The position numbers were made by a program, and so were the translations under genes. 64,000 nt of DNA from Strigops habroptila. Its lineage: Eukaryota; Chordata; Aves; Psittaciformes; Psittacidae. The stretch spans positions 1 to 64,000 of the forward strand of contig NC_044283.2 in NCBI RefSeq assembly GCF_004027225.2, given 5' to 3'. Shown one piece after another: positions 22,901 to 34,900 of the stretch (its first letter is position 1; each line of letters begins with the position of its first letter). The notes beneath the pieces are model-generated. The model did not search any database. It was not told the origin of the DNA and saw nothing but the letters and a program-made list of their open reading frames with translations.

Positions 22901-25900
22901 CACCCAAAACCTAACCTATACACAAAAAAAAAAGCAACTCCCATTCAGCCTTCAAGTGAGAAGGCCAGATTCAGTCTACCTGAACTACAGTTGATGAAGT
23001 AATGGGAAGCGACGCTGTCCCTCAGAAAGTCTCAGGCACTAAGTCCCTCCTATACACACACAGAGTCAATGTCCTTATGCAGAAAGCATAGAACATAAGA
23101 CAGTTCTGGATTGTTTCAGCTTCTTCCAGTATGGCACAAAGTGGCACATGTTGGCTTAAATATAAGCTAAAGAAAAATGCTTTTAAATCTGCTTTTGAAT
23201 AGATATTTTAACAAGATTTCTTTTCATAGTGGGACCTGTGCTGTTCGAACAGACCAGGCATCATCACCTACCAAGAGAGCAATAGGATAGAGGCAGCTCT
23301 TGCACTGATTTGTGTTTCAGATCACAATTTTGACAAGCCAGTCCAGCCAGGAAATGGCAAAGCAGCTGGAAAAGAAATTGAAAGATGTAGACCTGGTGAG
23401 TCTGCGAAGCATACAAGTAATTGAGGTTTTGAAGAGAGATTTTCTGCAGCCTGAGGATGTAGAACAGCATATGCCAGCAGAAGAGCCCAACAGCAATGGT
23501 GAGTGTTACACAGACAGGGTACTCAGTAAAGTTACAGCTATACATAGCAGGGCAACCACTAGTTCTTGTTTGGTCCACTTTGTCCCATTTTGTGTCACTC
23601 ATGTAAGTGGGAACTACTGTGCCTGGAGGAACAGCAAGAAGTTTGTACCACAGCACTTTTCTGGGGCTTTGTCACATTTGAGCAAAATTAGCATAGACTT
23701 GATACATTAACTTGATGCTGTATCTCTTGGTATTGCCTAAAATGGATTTCATGTGCAATACAGCTTTATTGAGGGGTTAAAGAGAAGCCTAGAGTTTATG
23801 GGGTAACACACTCTCAGGCACACTTGTACTGCTGAACATCACCTTGGGCATGACTGGCCAATCAAAAGGTCTGGGGTGCAGACAGAGGCAGCCAGAATCC
23901 TTGAAGCAGGCAGTGGGGGGAAAGAGAAGCAGGCAGGACATTTACACCTTCAATGATCTTACAGAGGTGACCCCTTCCTCCCCTCTCACCAACTCAAGAT
24001 CTTGTCCTTTTACAAGATGCTTGGTTCCTAGCCAATTCTTAGCCTTTAGTCCTTTCTCCCAGACTACGTGTTGCACAATATAGTTACATTCCCAGACCAA
24101 GCAGATACTTACCCTGTTGATTAGCTGGGTTTTCTTACTAGTATTGTTCTTAGCTGCTGTTTCTTCTTTTCTCTGCTCTTAGAGCAGTTTTTCTTGAGCT
24201 CTTGAGGCTTTACTTCTTTAGTAACCAGTAGTTACAAACTAATAACTTCTCTGCAACCCTACAGCCTCTGCTTTTACATCCACGTCTCCATTTAAGAGGT
24301 CTTCACTGCTGACATTTAAACTCCCCTTTCACAAGACACAGCTGGTACCAAGCTCTGGTTCACGCAGCAAGTCCTCAAAACGAGTTGATGATAACCTTAA
24401 AAACCTGAGTCCTGATGCCTTGCAAAGTTACTGTAAGACCTGTTACTAGCATTAACAATGTAGCTTTTACTGAGTGACAGGTAACGTTGGTTGTTGTTGC
24501 CTTACCTGTCTGTAGCTGTTCTTTTCTGGTTGTAGTAGCAAACTTGTGGTCAGCTGGCAGAGCAGGGGCTGGGAATGTTCAGGAATTGCAGGTTCCCTTT
24601 CAACCTATCCTTCACACATCTGGCCACGTGCTTCGTTAGTGAAAGACTTGCAAGTACATACTTCATTAGTGAAAGAGCAAGTACGCCCCAGACGCTGAAT
24701 GTTGTTTTTCCTGGCTGCATCTCTGAAGAACTCCTACTTTAATCCGACAGTTTTCAACAGCGAGAATGTAAGCTACAGTGGTGAGAAATTCAGAAACAGA
24801 AATACCTGTTAGCTCCTGGGTTGAGCCTTTTGTTCTCTAAGAGGAGCACCAGGGGACGGATAGTCCAAATGATTTGAAAAAGGAGCCCAACTGATTTATG
24901 AAGAGGATTTTTTCACCACTGGGGCCCCTTTGCCTCTGAAAAAAAGAAAAGAAAAAAAAATAATAATTTGGAAATACTGGAAAAAATACAGTAAAGAACA
25001 TTGAGGTTGCGAGACTTGCATGCAGGAAGTGCAGGAATTAGTGCTGAGTTCAACTGTGGCTCATTCCCCGGTAGAAAATCAACACTGTGATGCAGCACTT
25101 TGGTATGAGGCTCATCCCACGGTGGGTATTTCTTCCATTAGTTTGTTTAGTGGCTGTTTGAACTCACATTTTTAACACCCAGAGCATTGCTGTGACATTG
25201 CATCCTGTATTTGTATTTGTAGCACATTGAAAAATCATCTCTTTTTAAATCCTCTGCCAGAGAAATTCATTTTGTGTCCTCTCCATCTCAGCTCATTGGA
25301 AGCAAATGACAGTTTCCAACTACTTGTTTTCTGTTACTGTTTTCTATAGTTCTGCCACAGGGCTCAGAGATCTTAAAATGTTCTGGATCTGATTAGCCTG
25401 AAAAAATTAACCTGTTTGTAAGGGCATTGGTAAACTGCTCTCAAGAGCTCATCTGACCTGCTCTGAGGCTTTCATCACAGCTTGCTGGATTTTGAGTTCT
25501 TTTCTCGGTTGGCCCCCTCATTCTCTTTTTGAGGATTTTTCATGGCCTCCATGTGTACTAATTAGAGTGGAAACATTTTCCGACTGGGTTTCAGGAACAG
25601 TCTTTGTACCACTGTAGGCTTCTGCCCCTTCCTGCTCTTCCCACTGCTGGACTTCGTGTCTGCTCTGTACAGGGCAGTTCGCAGTGTCCTGCTTGTCAAA
25701 ATTCCTCTCAGTTCTTTCATCTCACTGTCCCAAATCTTGAAAAGGGATGGTTTAAATCTGGCCCCAAGTCAGGAATCTCTCCTGTCCAGTGCATCTTTTG
25801 ACCAGATCACACAGTGATTTTTTTATCCAGCCATTCTGGGTATTGCTTTCTAAACAGCCTCCTGACAGGCAGGAGGGTTGGTAGAAGGCATCTTTCCACA

Positions 25901-28900
25901 TTCTTGGGTATGAAGGGGCCAAGTGCCTCCGTATCTGACTTCGGGCATTCACTGCAGTATCCTTACTTGTTCTTCCCTAAGCCCAACATTCTGCTTCTCC
26001 AAAATCTTCTGTTAAAACAGACTTAAAATCAAGGTTTTGTTTCTGTCCTGACTTAATATCCGTGACTCCTTGTTTCAATAAGGAGAATGGGAACATGTTG
26101 TTTTCCAGGCTTCACCCATCTTTCATAAATATGTTCACTGCCTGTGGTGACCGACCTGGACCTTGGTACAATAGACCAGAATGGTCTGTTTGTTGTTTCT
26201 CCTTTCTTTTCCAGTAAACTTAGATACATGAATCTTTCGTTTTTAACAGACTGCATGTCATACTTCCTCTGGGAGAGAACTCTCTCAGCCATGACACAAC
26301 TGAAGTAAGGGATTTTTTGTTTTGTCTTTTAAATACTGTCAGACTTCAAGAATACAGCCTCATTCTGTTCCCTTCATAACATGGAGGTACAGTTTTGTTA
26401 GATTTCTGAACCAAGCCCACCACGTCTGGAGAATAAAGACATTCAGTTTTAAGGTAAAGAACTGAGGTGAAGAAGTCTGTTATAGACCAGCAACAGCCAC
26501 CCTTTAGCACGAACACCAAGTGTGGAGGCAGTAGGGATGTGCACTGACTGACAATGAGGGGCTGCAGCTCTTGATTATTACTAGAATTCATTTTTCATTC
26601 ACCCAGGTTTTGTTGCTGGCAGATTCCCTGACTGGAAATACCAGGCAACTACTCAGGCTGCATGCAACAGTAGCGCTGAGTTTTTCGTCCTCTCCAAGCC
26701 TCAAAGCCAAGCTGATCATTTCTCTCACTATGTGTGGCTACACTATCTAAGGTGACACAAAAGGGAAATTTTAAGCACAGTCAGCAAACATGCTTACAGT
26801 GTGAATTAGGAAGTGGTGAACATCATAGGTGTATTTAAACCAAGCTGTAATAATTTAGTGATCTTCAAAATGGCACAGACTAAATAGATTAGGAAAAGGC
26901 AGAAAAAAAGAATAGACTTACTGGCAAATCCACACAGGATATGGGATTTCCAAGAGTGGCTGATGCCGCAGCATAGAGTGATTGAAGAGGAAACAAAGCT
27001 TTGCCTTTATTACATTTTACCAGCACAGCATGCTTCTCTTAAAGGACAATTTGAAAAGCAGCATAAAGACTTGCTTTCAAAATGGAAGAAGCAGAACAGC
27101 TTACAACATGAACTGAAACATTTACTGGACAAGCTGCTTCCCTGAGGAAGCTTGCAACAGCTCCAAAATTGTTTCAGCAAATCTAGCAAGAGATGTTGTA
27201 TTGCTTGAGAATGAGTATCACAGTGTGTCAGGGAAAACCAATCCCATAGTCTCTGACGCTTATAACACAGTTGTTAAGACTTTGATAACAAAACTGGTTA
27301 TACCTATATATAAAAGCATTCCACAGGAAAACAGTTAAATTAAGAATTAAGGAGCAAGGAAACTGTGTTTATGTTTAGATCTTCTGTGATCTTCTGTGTT
27401 TAGAAGATCACTGGAATAAATGCAAGTTTCATTATGTTTTTCTTTTTTAGATCAAATGATGTTTGGAACGCTGAGACTTGGTTAACGTTAGGATGTGGTA
27501 TTCAGGGCATGCTGGAATGAAAGAAGTTGCCAAAAATTCCAGGAGCAACTAAAATTGTACTTTTGTGTAACTGAATAAGCCATTGTTACTGAAAGAAACA
27601 GTCCTAAATCCCTCCCCTCCATTCCATCCCTCCATCAAAACTCTCCAATACCAGGAAACTGGTCTGGGCTCACACTACCCTGGGAAAAGACAAAATGAGC
27701 CTGTTTCACTTAACTCACAAATCTGCTCTATAGGGTCTGTCATCCCTTTTTGTCTTTAAAGAAATCCTGCAGATCTGCAGAGCATTTATGTGAGTAACAA
27801 ATCTATATAGAGATATAGCTGTTGGAATGAAATACTTGGCTTTTCTGCCTCCTCCGGCCCAAACCCTCTAATGAATTTTGGAACTGAAAGGTAAGGACAT
27901 AAGACAAATTCTAATTAATGAACGTGAGGAAGAAACAGGGTTTGGGGCACATTTGTGAAGTTGTTCTCTGTTTCTATGAAGCAGTTGCCTTTGGCAAATG
28001 CCAGATGCACAGGAACAGCCTTATTAAACTGGGCTTGTTAAATATCTGGTCGAGGCTGGAAGTTTTCATCTACACAAGAAAAAAAACCCCTGTGGTATTG
28101 AATCTGCTGCTGAATATTGTGTTCAAGACAGGCGCTGGGGAAGTCACAGACACCAGCTGGAGGTTCAGCCATTCGGAGGCAGCAACTGTGGCACTTGCCT
28201 CAGGCTTTCGGTGAGACATGTCACTTGCCAGATAAAATGGACTCGTCTTCAGGATTTCAAGATGTTCTTGCGGACAATCCAGTGAGAAGCTTGTATTTTC
28301 TTCTTTAGACTCTTATGGAGTACATGATATTACCCTGCTGCTTTCTTTTGGATCTTCTGTTGGACTGTAAGACCTTCAAGGCTCAGACCATCTCATTGCC
28401 TTGCTTATACTGCAGCTACTGCAGTGAGATCCTAATCCCCTGCAAGGGGTCCTACCAGACCATTAATGAATGTTATGTCTTACTTTATGTTACATAGCAC
28501 TAGACGACAGATTGCTTCTTCCAAAGCCAAGAAGACGTGGAGATGCAAAATCTGCGTTCTGAGAAAGCACCTGATTTTTCAGCTCACCCAGAGAATGTCC
28601 TCTCTCATTTACCATAGCAGGGAAAAAACCCAAACCATACCGTTACAATTTCCTGTGGTACTGAAAGAAGGAAAGCAGGAGCAGGATATCCCCTCTCCTA
28701 GGCTCATTTCCAGGTTAATGCAGCTAGAAAAGACTCCAATATTTTGAAGCCCCACAGTTGGCAAGTCTTAGAATAGCTCTGAATGTGCTAAGAGCAGCCT
28801 GTTGTGGATGAAAACTGCTTGCTGCTTTCCTCACAGGAGCGACCTCCTCAGGAGAGGTCATTTCTAGGCAAACAAGGACCGTGTGACAAGCAACAAGGAT

Positions 28901-31900
28901 TGCTTCCTCAAAACTGCAAAGCAGCTTCTCTGTGGGACAGAGACTCAATGTGCAATGTTTCCTTAATGATGAAACATCAGGGCTTGCCAGACTGCAGCCT
29001 GGAGCAGAGATCATGATATAATACAAATCCCATAGAGACAGCAAAGCTTACAGCACTTGTGGTGGCAGTAGTGTATGGGAAGAAGTGATAAGATGCAGGG
29101 GCCTCTAATTGACAACATGAGAGCTATTATTATTATCTCTTTCCTGCCCCTACCCGATTACAAACACTTAAAGCATCTGAGCATTGCCAAACTATTTGCT
29201 AATGCAGGTTAATACCTGTATGTGACACAGATACGGGCTGTATCTATTTCTGGTTTGGAAAGCAAAAAGCAAGCACTGAAGATAAAGCACTAAGACATTT
29301 TTAATGAATATAATCCATATTCTGCAAGTTCCAGGGAACCTTTTTCCTATATGCACACTGCAGATGCCTGACCAATAAATGGCTCTGCATATCTGCTCTT
29401 CAGGAATTTTAAGACCCATTGCACAGTAGATGTTGGCATCCCAACCTGTTCTCCCTAAGAATGGACGGCAATGAATGAAGTTAATTTCTGTTTACTATTG
29501 CTGTGTATTGTGCCAATTTAAGGTGTGTAGGGGGCTACATATCTATTACAGAAGAGAAAATAACAAAATAGGAAAATACTTACTGAGGAAAGGACTAAAG
29601 CATTTACCAGCCCCAAAAGGCTGTCTCTCAAAATACAGATAATTCCCCTTGTCACCTGTGTACACACTATTTGTCAAAGTAAATTACATGGATTTCCTGC
29701 TGCTTTGTGTTCTGAACTGTTAATGTCATCTTCAGTGCATATCCCAGGAAGAAACCCAAGTCTAATAAAAGGTAGGGAGTGTGTCACAGCAGAAACACAA
29801 CCAGCATATGCTCCAGGTACAGTGGGGCATTCCGCAGGGATATGAGAGCAAGACTCACAGCATCAGTCAGGGCAAATGACTGACTGGTCACAGCTCCGGA
29901 GAGAAGCAGGACATTCCCTTCTGCCAAAGAATCCTCCAGCATTGCTCCATGGGGGAGAAACTCCAATCCCCATAAGCACAGGGAAGACTGGGTAAGGATG
30001 GTAGCAGTGTTAAGGCACATTTTAAAAAGCTGCAACAGAACTAAATGGGTACTCAGTTTAGTATTTAGATTTGGGAAGAACTGGATAAAATAGAAAAGAA
30101 ACAAAAATGAAATGTCCTTGGCCGCAGGAGAGTCAGGCCAGACAGCGGGGCAGGAGCTCAGTAGCAGGGGCAGTGGGACAACCTCCTGTCGTAAGCAGGA
30201 GTTGATCCTACTTTGCTGCAGAGGCACAGCCTGTGTGATCTCACTGCCTTCCGAGGCTGGAAGGTGGAGCGGTTGGAATGTCCTGCTGTGTTGGCGTATT
30301 CCTGACAGTGGGACTGCTGTTAGCTTAGCCCTGGCTGAGCTGCCATCTGGGGGGAGAGGAATGAATTTCTTGCTTTGGTTTTTGTAGGAGCAGATGCACA
30401 GTGTCATTTTTGCAAACTGTAACTACTAATGCACAAAGAAGAGATTTGTGCTTGCCGATGGCTGTCACTGTGTCGTGGTCCCCTGGGAAACATGCTGGGG
30501 AAAAAAGGCAATTTCTGCTCTGTGTTCTCAGAATACGTGTTTCATCTCCTGGCTGTGTGGTGCCCCTGCTCATGCTGGAGGCTCTGCTCCTGCTGTGCTT
30601 ACAAGTGGCAATAGTACATCTTCCGCATTTTGCAAAATCTATTTCCCTGCCGTCCTCATCTGGATGCACCTTGGAGTTATTTTTCCATGGGGAGGTTGGT
30701 TTTGCAAGGGTTTAATCTTGCTTATGACTTCCCTAACTGCTGCCCAGCCTACATGTCCCCATTCCTAAATGCTGCTAGATCATACACATTTTCTCTGCAT
30801 CTCCAACATGGTCACTTCAATATTTGCTATTTCCTTGCAAACAGTTTTACTTTCTCCTTTTAACAAGTCTCTAAATTTGATGCACTTCACTTGTTTGAAA
30901 TGAAATGTAATGGTGGTGGTAGGTTTGATGTTGTTCATCTGCAAGGATGTTCTGCTGGGAGGTTGTTGTGGACCAGGCAGCGCTTCAACAGTGATGGGTT
31001 GAAAAATGCCCTCTGCGTTGGTGAGGTGCAGGTCAAGCTTCACTCCTGTTCTCCACTCTGTGACCAGCTACTCTTTTAAACACATGCTGAGGATATTTAG
31101 CAATCTAGTCCTGGGCCATGCAGCGAAGTAACATTCACCTCCTATCTGAGGCGCAGGACTTTTCCAGCGCTACACACAATTCCCTGTGTATAGCACTTCA
31201 GTTTTGCAGTCTCCCTGATTTCTCATAGCATCACGTATCCAGGGTCCCTTGCTTAGGGAAAAGGAGGAAATAGTTTTAAATTGTGAGAAGAGTCTCTGAG
31301 GCCAGTGCTAAGATGACCACAGCAGAGGTTTGCACCAGTCACAGCTAGTCCTCTGAAGATGGTAGTAGCCCATCCACCCACCTTGTTGATGGAGAGGGTG
31401 CCGGTGTGGCCTGTGGAACAGTTCAGCATCTAGCAGTGTCCCTTTGAGAGGGCTGGCTTCATAGTGCTGTGCTGTGATGGGCATGGTGGTGTCTTCTGAA
31501 GCCCTTATGTGAAAGCACTTGAGTGAGGGACTAAGGAGCCGCAGTGCAGTGGGAAGTGCAAGAGAATGTTCTTTTCTATGGCTGAAAACATTTGTGCTTT
31601 TTTCACCTTTTTTTCCTGCAGACATTGCAATCCTGGGAATGGACATCGATGTGCAAACCATAGAGGACAATGTCATCAGCTTGGAGATGCTGTTTAAATC
31701 ATGGCTACATGACTACAGCACAGAGAGGGAACACCTCCATCTCCTTCTCCCATCAGGAGGCTTCAGCCATGCCACTGCACCCAAGACCACCCTGAGTATT
31801 TCATTTTCTCTCCCCCTTTGCAGGGAGCTTGTGAATCCCACAGCCTTAAAGATTACCCTGGCCTGTGCTATGGGCATGTTCCCTCATATTTAGAAACCCA

Positions 31901-34900
31901 AGTAAGGTCTCTGGGTGATTCTGAAAGCTGCTGGAGTTCTCTTGTCTCAGGCTGAGGGGCCATTTGCTTAGAATACTGCCAGGTTGCTGCCAAGTCCTGT
32001 GGCTGCTGCTGTAACAGCACAGGCAGTTATAGTATTTTGTTACAGGTAGATTTTTTCCTTCATCATAACACTGAGTTTCATACTTGATGCATTGGCTTAT
32101 AGCTAGCAAGACAAACCAAGTTACACTGCAGTCAGGTTTTTTCACCTTCCCACACTAAAGAAGTCTGCAGAAGGCCAGAGAAATTGTGTGCAGCCATATG
32201 ATATTATACCCAAGTTAGTGTCATCAGTGTGCTGGGCTTCTCCACAAACACAGGTAGAAAAGCTAGCAGGAAACGTGTGTCCCTGAACCCATGTGCATTG
32301 GGAAAAGCTCTTGCTCCCTCTGTAGCTGGCCACCCATCACCAAAACTGGAACTTGCTGCCCGGTTACCAACCCATCACGTTTCATTAATAGGCCAAGCAT
32401 GTGGTATTTCCCTTGTGTGTACAATGGGGATCGATTGTTGCTTTTTACCACAGGCTTTAGCTTTGTTCTTCCCTTAATAGTTGCTATTGCTAGAGAACAT
32501 TGACAGTGTTTGTAAGTGCTCGGAGCATGTGCCATTTACAGCAATCTAAACCAACCTCCTTCTCCCAGCGTGCCTCAAGTGCGATTTGCAGGAGAGGTTG
32601 CTCGACCCAGCTCTACTTTCTGGGACAGCTGATGGCACCGTGAGAGCAGCAGACGTGAATTCACCCTGTCAGATGGCAGCCTGGCCAGCCACAGTGCTGT
32701 ATAAACTCCGGGTTGTAAAGTAAGTGTTGTTACAGTCTTTGCACTTGGCAACTGGAAGGCTGGTATGACAGCAGCGTTCACTTTTTGTGTGCAATCTCAT
32801 CTAGTAACAGCACCATAAAGCACTGGGGGACTCCCAGTGCTAGTGAGCAAAAATGCTGCATAAGATCGCCTCGACACCCGTAACTCTGGATGTTATGGAC
32901 CAGCACATGCCAGCCGTTCAGGCAGGAGCACAGCACCAAAACCGGTGTTACCATGGCACTAGCACTTCAGGGGTGTAACACCATGGATGCTATTCATGCA
33001 GCAGTTTCTCCCTCCAGTGTGAAGTTCTGCAGATTGCAGCTCCATAAACAATTCTGCTCTTCTCTCACTGCCTAATGAGGCCACAGCAAATAACTGGGTG
33101 TCAGAGCCTCAGCTAACTGGTTGCCTAGTACTAAAAAGCAAGAAAAGCCTCACAGTGCTGTATGACTTCACATAAGCATTTATTCCCTTTCCTGTCAGCA
33201 GTCTGTGGCTCGTGAGCACAGAGCATAACAAGAGGAGTGATGCTCTCTAGTGTCTTTGCTGAGGTTTATTTATAGGAAACATTTTGTGTGATTTCTGAGC
33301 TATACAGTTGTTCTTAAAATGATTCCTATCCTGTCAGTAGCTGAAGAGCTCTCAGGATCTGTGCATGAATGGCCCACAGCCAAAGCACTGCAGCTACTTA
33401 GTAATGCCCTGTCAGGAAGCAGAAGTATGCTGTGGACAGGCAGTGTCAAGCACTGTAAAACCTGCAGTGGTGTTTGTGGTGGGATGGTGGCTCTGTGAGT
33501 AGTAGAGCACATGTCAGTTTAAGTAAAGGATAACCATGATCCAGTAAAGATCATTGGGAAGACGTGTAATGCCTGGGTGAGTTATTGCCCAAAAGGCCAG
33601 ATTAACAATCTGGTTTAACAAAATGCACGAAGACTGGATTTGTTCCTTGGAATGCTTTTGTCAACACAGATATAAGGGAATATGGAAATCAGCAAGAAAG
33701 CCTTATTTCACTGTAGCTGGACTTTTCAGCAAGGTTTCATGGTGTCAGGCCACAGCAATACAGACATTAAGTGCCTGTAGCAGTATTGCAGCTGATACTG
33801 CCATAGAGACTCCAGCTAGTCAGCTGGTAGAGTCTTCTTGCTGGTTTCATGTTGGTTGTGCTTCACTAACATGAGCAGTATATTGCAGGGCTCTGAAGTC
33901 TGAAGGGGTCTGTGAGTCTGTACTGTATGGCCTGCCCTTCATCCTCAAGCCCACAAGCTGCTGGCAGCTAGACTGGGATGAACTGGAGATAAACCAGCAC
34001 AGCTTCCATGCTTTATGCCATAGTCTTCTGGTGAGTGTGTGAAAATTGCCTTCTCATGAGGAGGAATTGCCATAGAAAGGAACAGTTGGTGCACATCTAG
34101 TAAGATCTCTCTCGCCTGCACCAGAAAATGTTCCAATGCTGCTGCTTTATCTCATGGGACAGGGTTGGGCTTGTGAATCCTTCCAGCCAGTGCATCCACT
34201 GGAGAGATGCTACAGCACATCAAACCTTAGAGGAGACTCTATCCCATCAGAAATCCAGTTTTTGGAAGTTTGAAGTGCAGAAGTCATGGTTGGGGTTAGA
34301 CATGCATCTTTAACTGTGAAAATAATTAGCCAAGGCTTGGGATGTGGAGGACTTAAAAGGCCAGGTTGGACACAGGGGCTTGGAGCAACCTGCTCTAGTG
34401 GAAGGTGTCCCTGCCCGTGGCAGGGGGTTGGAACTGGATGAGCTTCAAGGTCCCTTCCAACCCAAACCAGGCTGGGATCCATGACTTTCCATTACTGAGA
34501 AGTTGTAAAGCAAAACTGGATTTTTTCTTAAGAATTGTCTTGCATTCAATTAGAAACAACCAACATACTGACCTCACCCATAATGCAGAATAACGGTCTT
34601 ATTCCGATGTGTATGAACGTAGCTGCCCCTGAACCCAGCAGCCCCTATAGTGAAAGTGCTGAGGAAGTGGCTATTGTCCGTTACTCACGTCAGGTTTGGC
34701 TTTTGCCTTTTAGAAAAGGAAGTGGATGCTTTTGGCCAGACGTGAGCCACAGAACACTGGTCCAAACTGGAACATCGCGGTGCATTCCTACTACGTCATT
34801 ATCCCTTCTGACTCTGCCACTCTACTTGTCAAAGCAATTGCCGTCAGAGAGCTCTTGCTGCCATCAACCTTCCCAGCCCTCCTTGCTGAACACCCTGAGA

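Larger units (their letters stand above)
18179..23320 (+). other. M1AP intron 2
   Basis: 5.1 kb. Contains two antisense CR1 pieces (19578-19665, 22105-22262), an A/C-rich tract near 19900-19990, a moderately GC-rich patch at 21060-21270 and an AT-rich 'ATAGAAGTAT'-like degenerate repeat at 21328-21395. No gene seen. Confidence 0.8.
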